From JAKQIM01 sp964633225 (GTDB lineage Bacteria; Chloroflexota; Anaerolineae; Anaerolineales; UBA4823), in assembly GCA_964633225.1 (NCBI GenBank), contig CAZWFQ010000036.1, positions 1-36,504 of the forward strand: DNA of 36,504 nt, read 5' to 3'. A program made the position numbers and the translations under genes. Within the stretch, counting starts at the first letter, position 1. Every line of letters begins with the position of its first letter. The notes under the pieces are model-generated. The model was not told the DNA's origin. It was given only the letters and a program-made list of their open reading frames with translations, and did no database searches. This document shows, piece by piece, positions 25,264-33,388 of the stretch.

Positions 25264-26073
25264 TCAAACGCCGCTGAATGCAGAGAAACCGCCGTCTACC
25301 GGGACGACGACCCCTGTGACAAAAGCGGAGGCTGGTGAGACCAGCCACAACAGGGTGCCAAGCAGGTCTTCAGGTGCGCCAAAACGTGCTTGTGGGGTAT
25401 GGCTGATAATGGTCCGTCCGCGAGCGGTTAGCTCTCCGCTGTTTTTCTCGGTCAGCAAGAAACGATTTTGCTCAGTGAGAAAGAAGCCCGGTGCGATCGC
25501 GTTGACGCGGATGGCTGGACTGTATTCTTGCGCCATGTGCACGGCCAACCACTGCGTGAAGTTGCTTACGCCAGCCTTGGCAGCTGAATACGCTGCGATA
25601 CGAGTCAGTGGGCGGAAGGCATTCATGGAAGAAATGTTAATGATGGTGCCGCTTTTTTGTTCCGCCATCAGCTTGCCGAAAACCTGGCTGGGCAGTACAG
25701 TGCCCAGCAAGTTCAAGTCAAAGACCCAACGCAGGGCTTCGGAGGGCAGATCAAAAAAAGATTGTTCGAGGGTTGTTGTGGCTTGCGGCCTGTTGCCGCC
25801 TGCGCCGTTGATCAGTATGTCTACCCTAGTAAAGGACCGCAATATTTCCTGGGCCGCGGTTTCTATGCTGTGCTTGTTCAGCACATCGCAAGCCAGGCCA
25901 ATGGCATTTTCGCCCAATTCTTTAGCCAGCGCTTCGGCAGATTCGGCTCGTAAATCGAGCACGGCTACCCTGGCACCAGCTTCAATGAGGGCGTGGCACA
26001 TGGCGGCGCACAATACCCCCGCGCCGCCCGTAACAACTGCCACTTGTCCCTTGATATCAAAAGAAACAGCCAT
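25264..26073 (-). CDS. uxuB: SDR-family D-fructuronate reductase (mannonate oxidoreductase)
   Basis: A 269-residue short-chain dehydrogenase. The N-terminal nucleotide-binding TGGAGVL (15-21), the NGAGG segment, catalytic Ser148/149 and YSAAK (Tyr162, Lys166) are present. The C-terminal half (IAPGFFLTEQNRFLLT, FVTGVVVPVDGGFSAFSGV) strongly recalls the Bacillus YjmF/UxuB type, which reduces D-fructuronate to D-mannonate. It is unrelated to the long-chain UxuB of E. coli. GAGGAG lies 7 nt before the ATG. It lies 11 bp after uxaE and 17 bp before the LarA-family gene. This fits the sequence galacturonate, tagaturonate, fructuronate, mannonate. Confidence 0.88.
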   Translation of the reverse strand: MAVSFDIKGQVAVVTGGAGVLCAAMCHALIEAGARVAVLDLRAESAEALAKELGENAIGLACDVLNKHSIETAAQEILRSFTRVDILINGAGGNRPQATTTLEQSFFDLPSEALRWVFDLNLLGTVLPSQVFGKLMAEQKSGTIINISSMNAFRPLTRIAAYSAAKAGVSNFTQWLAVHMAQEYSPAIRVNAIAPGFFLTEQNRFLLTEKNSGELTARGRTIISHTPQARFGAPEDLLGTLLWLVSPASAFVTGVVVPVDGGFSAFSGV

Positions 26074-26084
26074 ACAATTCTCCT

Positions 26085-27251
26085 CTATACCAACAGCCCT
26101 AAGTGCCGCTGGAAATGTGTACGCAAATTTGCCTGGTACATTCCTGCATGTTCTTTCAGGGCGGTTTTGATCTCTTCCCCATATTGGGTCAGCGCTGAGC
26201 CGAAGGTGACATGCAGGATCTCGCGAGCATGAAAATCATCTAATAAGGCTGTTGGGCTGGTTGCCACTGGGACTTTTTCTAGTTCGGCTGAAACGTGATA
26301 GGTGGCGCGATCAACCGGATAACGCTTCAATGCCAAAGTCCAGATGCGCTCGAAGAGTGCTGGTCTGGCCACAGCCAGGGTGCGCAGGGCTTCTAAGTAG
26401 CTTGTGCCTGCCGTCTTGACATGCAGACGGGTTCCCCAATGTTTCACAATGAGCGGGTACACGCTGAATTTGTCTGATCCTGAGTGTAGGCTGAGCTTAT
26501 ACGTTCCAAAATGAGTGCTCACAGCCGCATGTTTTGCCATCTCAGCATCCAGTTTCGCCAGGTCGCCAATATAATCGACCCCTTTTTCGAAACGCCCGAT
26601 AAAACGCGGCGCCAAGCTGGTGAACTTGACTCCCTGGCGCGTCAATTCGTTGGCAATGAAATAGTGTTCTAGCGGCGTGGTCGGCGCGTCAGTCTCGTCC
26701 ACCGATACCTCGAAATCAAAGACTTCTTTCATCTCGCTCAGGCGGCGATACATGGACAAGGTGTGCGCAATGGCTTTGCCGTATTTGGCCACTGCTCTTA
26801 ATAAACTCAGTTCGTCAAAAGGAAGCAGGCCGGGGATGTCCATCGGTTGCAGGTATCGCTGCGAAAGTTCGTCCCAGTTGGCCCACTCCTTGATTTTAGC
26901 GTGCAAAATAGGCGGCAGGTCTGAGTCGGCAGCATTATCTACGTGTTCGCCGGGATCGATGGTAAAGAATGTATAACCGGCAGCAATAAAAGGTGGCAGA
27001 TCTTCGGTGGTTTTTAGATGATCGGCATCTGCACCCCAGGGGGCATCCCACCTTGCCGCATCAACCGCGCGCCGGGCATCGTCCATCACTTGTTGTGGAG
27101 TACGGCCGGTACGGGCGTTTTCGCGCACAGATTGCTGGGCAAAAATTGGGGCTAAAGGGGTGCCTTTGACGGCTGCTATATGACCAGGTGTTGCCAAGCC
27201 AAGCCGGTCGCCAAAGCCAAAAGAGGGGATCAATCCAAGGTGAGTGAGCAT
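26085..27251 (-). CDS. uxaE: Tagaturonate/fructuronate epimerase
   Basis: A 388-residue protein of the UxaE family, which interconverts D-tagaturonate and D-fructuronate at C3 and was characterised in Thermotoga. The opening SFGFGDRLGLATPGHIAAVK is a family signature. Other likely metal or active-site stretches are TIDPGEH, VSVDETDAPT and KLSLHSGSDKFSVYP. The ATG at 27251 has TAGGA 6 nt upstream. It sits 16 bp after uxaC and 11 bp before uxuB, the expected pathway order. This enzyme funnels galacturonate into the glucuronate branch, so no tagaturonate reductase (UxaB) or altronate dehydratase (UxaA) is needed, and neither is present in the window. Confidence 0.9.
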   Translation of the reverse strand: MLTHLGLIPSFGFGDRLGLATPGHIAAVKGTPLAPIFAQQSVRENARTGRTPQQVMDDARRAVDAARWDAPWGADADHLKTTEDLPPFIAAGYTFFTIDPGEHVDNAADSDLPPILHAKIKEWANWDELSQRYLQPMDIPGLLPFDELSLLRAVAKYGKAIAHTLSMYRRLSEMKEVFDFEVSVDETDAPTTPLEHYFIANELTRQGVKFTSLAPRFIGRFEKGVDYIGDLAKLDAEMAKHAAVSTHFGTYKLSLHSGSDKFSVYPLIVKHWGTRLHVKTAGTSYLEALRTLAVARPALFERIWTLALKRYPVDRATYHVSAELEKVPVATSPTALLDDFHAREILHVTFGSALTQYGEEIKTALKEHAGMYQANLRTHFQRHLGLLV

Positions 27252-27267
27252 ATTGAGTCCTACGAGC

Positions 27268-28698
27268 TTATAAATTGTAGGCCTGCTTTGCCAGGCCGAC
27301 TGCCAAATCATACATCATTGTGCACGCATCGTCCATATCGATGATGTGGCGTACGACCATCCCCGCGGTCCAGTTGGCCGCAGCGCGCCGCCAAATGTCA
27401 TGGCGAGCTGGGATGGAACAGAAGGCGCGCGTATCGTCATTGAAGCCGACCGTATTATATATCCCGGCAGTCTCCATTATCAGGTCGAAATAACGCGCCA
27501 TACCATTCGGGCTGTCGTGAAACCACCAGGGCGGCCCTAGCTTTAGCGCGGGATAATGCCCTGCCAGGGTAGCCAGCTCGCGTGAGTAGGTGCTCTCGTC
27601 TAGGGTGAAGAGGATCACTGTCAGACGGCTGTCATTACCATATTTATTCAATAACGCGTGCAGGTTGCGAGTGTACTCGGTTTGGACTGGGATGTCGGCG
27701 CCTTTGTCCAGGCCAAAATGGCGAAAGATGATCTCGTTGTGGTTGCGGTTCGAGCCGGGATGGATCTGCATGACCAATCCGTCGTCGATGCTCATGCGTG
27801 CCATTTCTATGAGCATATGGGCTGTGAACCGGGCTGCATCGTCTGAATTGGTTTGCCCTTTCAGGGCCCGTTGGAAGAGTGTGTTGGCTTCAGTCGTGGA
27901 TAGCTCTTGGGTCAGCGGGGTTAGGGCGGCGTGATCGGTTGCAGTGGCTCCCATTGATTTAAAAAATTCCCGGCGCAGTTCCAGGGCCTGGATGAAGGAC
28001 GGGTAATCTACAATATCTATTCCACTGGTGAGACTCAGTTTCTCCATATTTTGACGCCAGCCAGGCGCATCCAGGTTGACGACGGCATCTGGACGGAAGG
28101 TGGGAATGATGCGTCCGCTCCAGCCCGTTTCTCGGATGGCACGGTGGCTTTCAAGCGTATCTGTAGCGGCATCGGTGGTACACAAAACCTGGATATTGAA
28201 GCGCTCAAACAGGCGGCGGGGGGTAAATTCGGGCTTGGTTAACTGGTGGCTGATGGCGTCGTATAACTGATCTGCATTTTCTGCAGATGGTTTGACCTGG
28301 ATATTGAACACTTCGCTCAGTTCATGCAATAACCATGTGCCAGAAGGGGTGCCGCGAAAGAGATAGAAATTCTCGCAGAAAAGCCGCCAAATCTTGCGAT
28401 GGTCCGTTTCGACGGCACTTCCATCCAGGCGAGGAACGCCTAACCTGTCTGGCGTAATTCCCTGGGAATACAGCATGCGCGTGATGTAGTGGTCTGGAAT
28501 AATGAATAGATCAGCGGGGGAACCAAAGGTAGCCTTGGGATCCGAAAACAGGTGCGGGTCCACATGCCCATGCGGGCAGACCAGGGGAAAATTGGCTACA
28601 GTCTGGTACAACTGGCGTGCTACGCTACGGGTATTGGGATCGGGAGAAAATAAGCGGTCTGGGGAAAGGTGGTGCGCAGGAGAGTTGATTTCATCCAT
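27268..28698 (-). CDS. uxaC: Uronate isomerase (glucuronate/galacturonate isomerase)
   Basis: A 476-residue metal-dependent isomerase of the amidohydrolase-like UxaC family. It converts D-galacturonate to D-tagaturonate and D-glucuronate to D-fructuronate. CPHGHVD (metal His43 and His45), QIHPGSNRNHN, LGPPWWFHDSPNGM and GFNDDTRAFCSIPARHD are all present. The length matches the family. AGGAT lies about 8 nt before the ATG at 28698, within a small inverted repeat at 28707-28733. The 52-bp gap to kduD is one of the larger gaps in this operon, and a secondary regulation point is possible. It starts the uxaC-uxaE-uxuB run. Confidence 0.96.
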   Translation of the reverse strand: MDEINSPAHHLSPDRLFSPDPNTRSVARQLYQTVANFPLVCPHGHVDPHLFSDPKATFGSPADLFIIPDHYITRMLYSQGITPDRLGVPRLDGSAVETDHRKIWRLFCENFYLFRGTPSGTWLLHELSEVFNIQVKPSAENADQLYDAISHQLTKPEFTPRRLFERFNIQVLCTTDAATDTLESHRAIRETGWSGRIIPTFRPDAVVNLDAPGWRQNMEKLSLTSGIDIVDYPSFIQALELRREFFKSMGATATDHAALTPLTQELSTTEANTLFQRALKGQTNSDDAARFTAHMLIEMARMSIDDGLVMQIHPGSNRNHNEIIFRHFGLDKGADIPVQTEYTRNLHALLNKYGNDSRLTVILFTLDESTYSRELATLAGHYPALKLGPPWWFHDSPNGMARYFDLIMETAGIYNTVGFNDDTRAFCSIPARHDIWRRAAANWTAGMVVRHIIDMDDACTMMYDLAVGLAKQAYNL

Positions 28699-28706
28699 TT
28701 GTCTTT

Positions 28707-28733
28707 ATCCTGTTGGATAGCGGGTTACAGGAT
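28707..28733. repeat. 7-bp inverted repeat over the uxaC leader
   Basis: ATCCTGT (28707-28713) and ACAGGAT (28727-28733) are perfect complements with a 13-nt loop. In the message the proximal arm contains the AGGAT ribosome-binding site of uxaC, so pairing could limit its translation. The stem is short and its significance is uncertain. Confidence 0.35.
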
Positions 28734-28750
28734 TGACCGGTGCAATAAGC

Positions 28751-29515
28751 TTAACGTGCCAGCCATCCGCCATCCACTGGCAGGATTGTACCATGCAGGT
28801 AATCAGAAGCGGCAGATGCAAGGAAAACTACGGCTCCTTTTAAGTCATCCGGAGTTCCCCATCGCCCGGCGGGGATGCGATCTAAAATGGCTGATGAGCG
28901 GGTGGGGTCTGCACGGAGCGCGGCTGTGTTGTCGGTTGCCATATAACCGGGGGCAATAGCGTTGACGTTGATGCCATGTCTGGCCCATTCGTTGGCAAGG
29001 GCACGGGTAGTGCCGGCGATGGCGCTTTTGGCGGCGGTGTAAGATGGAACGATTACCCCACCCTGGAAGGAAAGCATGGATGCAATTTGAATGATTTTCC
29101 CGCTGTGGAGCGGCATCATAACCCGCCCGGCAGCCTGTGCCAGGAAGAAAGCAGCCTTTAGGTTTATTTGCAGCACGTCATCCCAGTCGGCCTCGGTGAA
29201 CTCAAGCGCTGGCATGCGCCGGATGATCCCGGCATTATTCACCAGGATATCGAGGTGACCAAATTCGGTTACAACCCTAGCCACGATCTGGTTGAGCTCT
29301 GCTATACCGGCTGTACCCAGGTCGCAAATCACCTGGCGGTAGATGCCACCCAGGGACTGCACCGCACTGCCGGTGCCCTGGCTGCTGCCTCGGTCCATCC
29401 CAATGATAGTTGCCCCGGCTTCAGCCAGGGCCAGGGCCATGCCCTGGCCCAAACCCTGGCCTGCGCCCGTAACAAGAGCAGTTTTTCCATCCAATTTGAA
29501 TTGATCAAGGATCAT
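28751..29515 (-). CDS. kduD: 2-dehydro-3-deoxy-D-gluconate 5-dehydrogenase (KduD)
   Basis: A 254-residue short-chain dehydrogenase that reduces 2,5-diketo-3-deoxygluconate to 2-keto-3-deoxygluconate (KDG) in unsaturated-uronate breakdown. TGAGQGLGQG (16-25), NNAGI and the catalytic Ser146, Tyr159 and Lys163 (SYTAAK) are present. The segment NVNAIAPGYMATDNTAALR and the end VDGGWLAR are characteristic of KduD rather than generic SDRs. Its ATG overlaps the stop of the preceding isomerase gene as ATGA, so the two steps are made together. Frames extending upstream to 29614 lie inside that gene. Confidence 0.93.
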   Translation of the reverse strand: MILDQFKLDGKTALVTGAGQGLGQGMALALAEAGATIIGMDRGSSQGTGSAVQSLGGIYRQVICDLGTAGIAELNQIVARVVTEFGHLDILVNNAGIIRRMPALEFTEADWDDVLQINLKAAFFLAQAAGRVMMPLHSGKIIQIASMLSFQGGVIVPSYTAAKSAIAGTTRALANEWARHGINVNAIAPGYMATDNTAALRADPTRSSAILDRIPAGRWGTPDDLKGAVVFLASAASDYLHGTILPVDGGWLAR

Positions 29516-30330
29516 AGTCCGTACTCTTTCAGCATAGCGACCGTACGTCCGACCCAGCTTAGTTGTTGGTCGTCCACGGTTGCCTGGATGCGTTGGTTGC
29601 CAGCCAAGAACCACAGGTAATATGTGGTATAACCGGGGGCGCTGACCACAGTGTGATACCCGCGCGGCATCATGTGGATGCTATTATCGCGCACGGTGAA
29701 GTTTTCTTCTTCGCCTTCTTCATTGTAGTAGTGGCAAATCCCGAATCCATCCTTTGGGTTGACCTTGAAGAAGTACATCTCTTCATGGTAAGCCTCGCGC
29801 GGCAGGTCGTCTACCTGGTGTTTGTGTGGCGGAAAGGTGCTCCAATTGCCACTTGGGGTGAACGTCTCGCCAACGATCAGCCGTCGTGCGGGCAGCTCGG
29901 GCTGAGAGGCTGTGGTCAAGATTTGGTGATAATAGCGCTTGAAATTGGCTGCGCCCCACACGCCATTGGCAATCTTAGACGGCTCAATGAGATAGGACTT
30001 GGTTTCCAGATCGCTCGGGGCATTGGGTAGTGCGATTTCCACGGCCCCTTCAGCTCGAATGGTAAACTCACATCTGGCGGGAATATATACTGCATGTGGT
30101 TTTCCGCCGAAGACATTGGGGCGTCCGCCGACTTTTTCGAAACGCTGTGTCCCAATTTCAAAACTGGCTTTCCCGGCCAAGAGCACTGCCAGAAACTCGC
30201 GCTCACCGCTTTGGCCGCGGTAAATTTCGCCAGGCCCGAGCTTTAGAAACCCAAAGTCAAGTAGCTTACATGGGTTATAAGGTAATGAATTCAAGCCGTC
30301 ATTGGTTGCAATCAGTGAATGATATTTCAT
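29512..30330 (-). CDS. KduI/IolB-family isomerase, IolB-like in sequence; probable 5-keto-4-deoxyuronate isomerase
   Basis: A 272-residue cupin-fold isomerase. The sequence around NWSTFPPHKHQVDD (162-175), EEMYFF and PRGYHTVVSAPGYTTYYL closely resembles IolB, the 5-deoxyglucuronate isomerase of inositol breakdown. Likely metal ligands are His169, His171, Glu183 or Glu184, and His226. KduI proper has a shorter H-x-H-x4-E arrangement, which is not seen here. The surroundings are entirely pectin catabolism, and the gene overlaps kduD. It therefore probably converts 5-keto-4-deoxyuronate to 2,5-diketo-3-deoxygluconate, the KduI step. AGGAGA lies about 7 nt before the ATG. Automatic annotation may call it IolB. 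Confidence 0.85.
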   Translation of the reverse strand: MKYHSLIATNDGLNSLPYNPCKLLDFGFLKLGPGEIYRGQSGEREFLAVLLAGKASFEIGTQRFEKVGGRPNVFGGKPHAVYIPARCEFTIRAEGAVEIALPNAPSDLETKSYLIEPSKIANGVWGAANFKRYYHQILTTASQPELPARRLIVGETFTPSGNWSTFPPHKHQVDDLPREAYHEEMYFFKVNPKDGFGICHYYNEEGEEENFTVRDNSIHMMPRGYHTVVSAPGYTTYYLWFLAGNQRIQATVDDQQLSWVGRTVAMLKEYGL

Positions 30331-30347
30331 CGTTTTGTCTCCTAGGA

Positions 30348-31022
30348 TTATTTGATACGTGCTTTTTTGACCCAGCCGGCGCAGGCGTTAACTCGCCTGG
30401 CAATGCCATCATAGTCTTGATCTCGAACTGCCTGTGGGGTGAAGAGTTTACTCCCCATCCCAATGGCGGCTGCACCTGCCTTGATCCATTCGCCAACGCT
30501 GGCTTCGGTGGCATCAACGCCGCCTGTGGGCATGAGACGATGCCAGGGGCAGGGGGCCATCACAGATTTGACAAATGTAGGCCCGCCCACCGTCTCGCCG
30601 GGAAAAATTTTGCAGATCTCCGCTCCATATTCTTCTGCAGTAGAGATCTCAGTCTCGGTAGCACAGCCAGGCATATATAGGATCTTACGCCGGTTGCAAA
30701 GGCGTGCAATCTCTGGGTTAAAGCTCGGGCCTACCACAAAGTTTGCCCCGCTGGCGAGGTACAGCGCAGCAGTCGGCGCATCGATGATCGAGCCAACCCC
30801 AAGGATGGTGTCGGGTTCTGATTGTGTGAAATGTTGTACCAGGGCGGTAAAAACAGGATAAGCCAATTCACCGCGATTGGTAAATTCGATCACTCTGGCT
30901 CCGCCGCGCGAGCAAGCTGAAACCAGCCGGATGGCGATTTCGATATCCTGATGATAGAACAATGGGACCAATCCGGTGTTCAGTAAAGTATTGACTACAT
31001 CTAGGCGCATGAAGCGTGCCAT
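30348..31022 (-). CDS. eda: KDPG aldolase family protein (2-dehydro-3-deoxy-phosphogluconate aldolase)
   Basis: A 224-residue class I aldolase that splits KDPG into pyruvate and glyceraldehyde-3-phosphate. The Schiff-base lysine lies in ICKIFPGE (Lys138), with the general acid/base Glu46 in VIEFTNRG and the phosphate-binding PTGGV at 165-169. The length is typical for Eda. AGGAAG precedes the ATG at 31022. It sits 19 bp after the KDG kinase gene and 17 bp before the isomerase gene. With them it completes the lower part of the unsaturated-uronate route. A related 4-hydroxy-2-oxoglutarate activity is common in the family. Confidence 0.92.
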   Translation of the reverse strand: MARFMRLDVVNTLLNTGLVPLFYHQDIEIAIRLVSACSRGGARVIEFTNRGELAYPVFTALVQHFTQSEPDTILGVGSIIDAPTAALYLASGANFVVGPSFNPEIARLCNRRKILYMPGCATETEISTAEEYGAEICKIFPGETVGGPTFVKSVMAPCPWHRLMPTGGVDATEASVGEWIKAGAAAIGMGSKLFTPQAVRDQDYDGIARRVNACAGWVKKARIK

Positions 31023-31041
31023 AAAACTTCCTCCAATTGTT

Positions 31042-32076
31042 TTAGCGCGTCACCCGCCCTGAGGCATCACCCGCCATCAGTGTTTCCACTTCGCTTACAC
31101 TGACGGCATTGAAATCGCCGGGGATGCTGTGCTTGAGGCAGGCCGCTGCAGCGGCGAAATTGAGAGCTTTTTGTGCATCTTGGGGATATTTGCGTAAGCC
31201 GTAGATCAGCCCGCCCATGAAGGCATCGCCGCCCCCCACGCGGTCGACGATCGGCAGGATGTCATAGGTTGGCGCGGCGTAAAATTCTCCGCTTTGCCAG
31301 AGCACGCCTGACCAGGTATTGTGACTTGCCGAAAGCGAACCGCGCAGAGTGATGGCAATTATTTTGAGCGTGGGTAGCTTCTCCGCCAGTGCCTGACAGA
31401 CGAAGCGGTATTGATCCGCGGACACTTTTCCACCTGTGACATCTGCTTCGGGGGCGCAAATGCCAAACACCTTGTCGGCGTCTTCTTCGTTGCCCAACGC
31501 CACGTCGCACATTCCTACCAGGTCTGACATTACTGTGCCAGCCGGACTGCCCCACTTCCATAGCTTGGCGCGAAAATTCAAGTCACACGAAACCGTGATG
31601 CCTAGTTCGCGAGCAGTGACGATGGCCTCGCGGCAAGCCTGTGCTGCACTTGATGAAACAGCTGGCGTGATACCCGTCCAGTGGAACCAGTCGGCACCTT
31701 CAAAAACTGTGTGCCAATCAATCATTCCTGTTTGAATGGTTGCCAGGCTGGAATTAGCACGGTCATAGATCACTTTGCTGCTGCGCTGCGCTGCACCGGT
31801 CTCTAGAAAGTAAATCCCAATCCGTTCGCCGCCGCGTATGCAGTGGTCTGTGCGGATGCCGTAGCTGCGCAGGTTCATCAGACACGCGTCGCCCAGCTCG
31901 TTCTTGGGAAGACGGGTGATAAATTCAACATCTTCGCCAAAATTTGCCAGTGAAGCAGCTACATTTGCTTCTCCTCCGCCGTAAACAGCTTCGAATGTGC
32001 GGGCCTGGGTAAATCGCTGCTGCCCGGGTGTTGCAAGGCGAAGCATGATCTCGCCGAAAGTGACAATCTTTTTCAT
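31042..32076 (-). CDS. kdgK: 2-dehydro-3-deoxygluconokinase (KDG kinase)
   Basis: A 344-residue PfkB-family kinase that phosphorylates KDG to KDPG. The N-terminus (TFGEIMLRLATPGQQRF, YGGGEANVAASLANFG) is the canonical KdgK form, as are SCDLNFRAKLW and VDRVGGGDAFMGGLIYGL with the catalytic Asp. AGGAG lies about 8 nt before the ATG. It is 9 bp after the GH28 gene and 19 bp before eda. It differs from the second kinase at 20519-21601 mainly in the N-terminal substrate-binding half, so the two are unlikely to be redundant. Confidence 0.93.
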   Translation of the reverse strand: MKKIVTFGEIMLRLATPGQQRFTQARTFEAVYGGGEANVAASLANFGEDVEFITRLPKNELGDACLMNLRSYGIRTDHCIRGGERIGIYFLETGAAQRSSKVIYDRANSSLATIQTGMIDWHTVFEGADWFHWTGITPAVSSSAAQACREAIVTARELGITVSCDLNFRAKLWKWGSPAGTVMSDLVGMCDVALGNEEDADKVFGICAPEADVTGGKVSADQYRFVCQALAEKLPTLKIIAITLRGSLSASHNTWSGVLWQSGEFYAAPTYDILPIVDRVGGGDAFMGGLIYGLRKYPQDAQKALNFAAAAACLKHSIPGDFNAVSVSEVETLMAGDASGRVTR

Positions 32077-32085
32077 GATGCGCTC

Positions 32086-33384
32086 CTATTCAACGATCTT
32101 CACTTCCGAGCAGTTGGCAATATCAAAAGCCGGACCGATCTGGTTGTCGACCTCTACATGCTCAAGGCGCAAGCGCTGGGCATTGCGAATGAAAAAGCCG
32201 GCTCGTGACATGCTGGGAATATCATCTGCCATATCCGGATAACCGGCGTCGGCTTCGCTGGAAACCGAAACGGAAACGTCGGTCAAAGAAATATCTTCGA
32301 GCGGCATTTCCGCCAGGCCATATAGGAATCCGGCCGCATGTTTCACATCGCGGGCGGTGATATGACTGAAGTGAATGCGCCGTAGGCGAGGCGTACCGTC
32401 ATCCACGAGACGCGGGTTTTTATCGGAGACGTTCAGGTTGCCACGTTCGCCGATGTGATAATACAGATTCATGGTGAACGGGCAAAGCACGCCTTCCATG
32501 ATCAAGTTGGACACGCGAATATCTTCAATAATGCCGCCACGTCCGCGGCGTGATTTGATGCGAATGCCGCGATCGGTGCCAACGAGAACGCAGTTTGAAA
32601 TTACCACATTCTTCACCCCGCCGCTCATCTCGCTGCCGATCACGATTCCTCCATGCCCCCGCTCAAGCGTACAATTGGTGATGGCAATATCGCGGCAAGG
32701 CGCATAGCGATCGGGGCGTTCGTATTCTGTGCCCGATTTGATGGTGATGCAATCATCCCCAACGCTGACATAGCAGTCAGAGATGCGAACCAGGCGACAT
32801 GAATCTGGATTGATGCCGTCGGTGTTTGGTGAATTAGCGGGATTGACGATGGTTACCCCACGAATGGTTACATTTTGGCAGTGTACGGGGTTGATCGTCC
32901 AACTGGGAGAATTGATGGCGGTGATGTCTTCAATTAATACATTGGTGCAATCTGAAAAGCTGATCAGGCGTGGGCGAGGGTGGGCGAGGGTGTTCTCTGC
33001 TTTCGCTTTCCACCAGGCCGCACCGCAGCCATTGATGGTGCCGCGCCCAATCACGGCGATGTTGTTGAGATTTTGACCCGCGATGAGAGGGGCGTATGTA
33101 TCCTGATGCCTTCCTTCCCAGCGGCTTTGCACAACCGGGTAATTGGCTGGGTCTTCGCTACCCAAGATGACCGCACCCGTATCTAAGTGTAGGGTGATGC
33201 GATCGTGCAGAAAGACGCTGCCGCTCAGATATTGTCCGGTTGGCAGATAAACGGTGCCTCCACCGTTTTTTGCACATGTATCAATGGCAGATTGGATTGC
33301 TGGTGTATCCAGGGTTTTTCCATCCCCAACTGCACCATGCTCTCGTACGTTATAAGCCGAAGAGTACACTGCCGGTGTTGCCAT
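32086..33384 (-). CDS. Glycoside hydrolase family 28 (polygalacturonase-type), cytoplasmic
   Basis: A 432-residue right-handed beta-helix glycosidase that hydrolyses galacturonate linkages. The GH28 catalytic set is intact: NTDG (Asp189), GDD (Asp210, Asp211), GHGG (His244) and RIK (275-277). There is no signal peptide, so it should act on imported oligogalacturonides inside the cell, probably as an exo-enzyme. Rhamnogalacturonan-type substrates are also possible. The ATG at 33384 (MATPAVYSSAYNVREHGAVGD) begins the family homology. The gap to the GH105 gene is only 4 bp and the ribosome-binding site lies in that gene's end. Frames starting at 33435 overlap GH105 and lack similarity. Confidence 0.93.
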   Translation of the reverse strand: MATPAVYSSAYNVREHGAVGDGKTLDTPAIQSAIDTCAKNGGGTVYLPTGQYLSGSVFLHDRITLHLDTGAVILGSEDPANYPVVQSRWEGRHQDTYAPLIAGQNLNNIAVIGRGTINGCGAAWWKAKAENTLAHPRPRLISFSDCTNVLIEDITAINSPSWTINPVHCQNVTIRGVTIVNPANSPNTDGINPDSCRLVRISDCYVSVGDDCITIKSGTEYERPDRYAPCRDIAITNCTLERGHGGIVIGSEMSGGVKNVVISNCVLVGTDRGIRIKSRRGRGGIIEDIRVSNLIMEGVLCPFTMNLYYHIGERGNLNVSDKNPRLVDDGTPRLRRIHFSHITARDVKHAAGFLYGLAEMPLEDISLTDVSVSVSSEADAGYPDMADDIPSMSRAGFFIRNAQRLRLEHVEVDNQIGPAFDIANCSEVKIVE

Positions 33385-33388
33385 GTGA

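Noticed and set aside
25211..26170. A 319-codon open frame on the + strand opposite the fructuronate reductase gene
   Set aside because: It has no recognisable domain and lies antisense to a clear SDR gene with catalytic motifs; it is a composition shadow.
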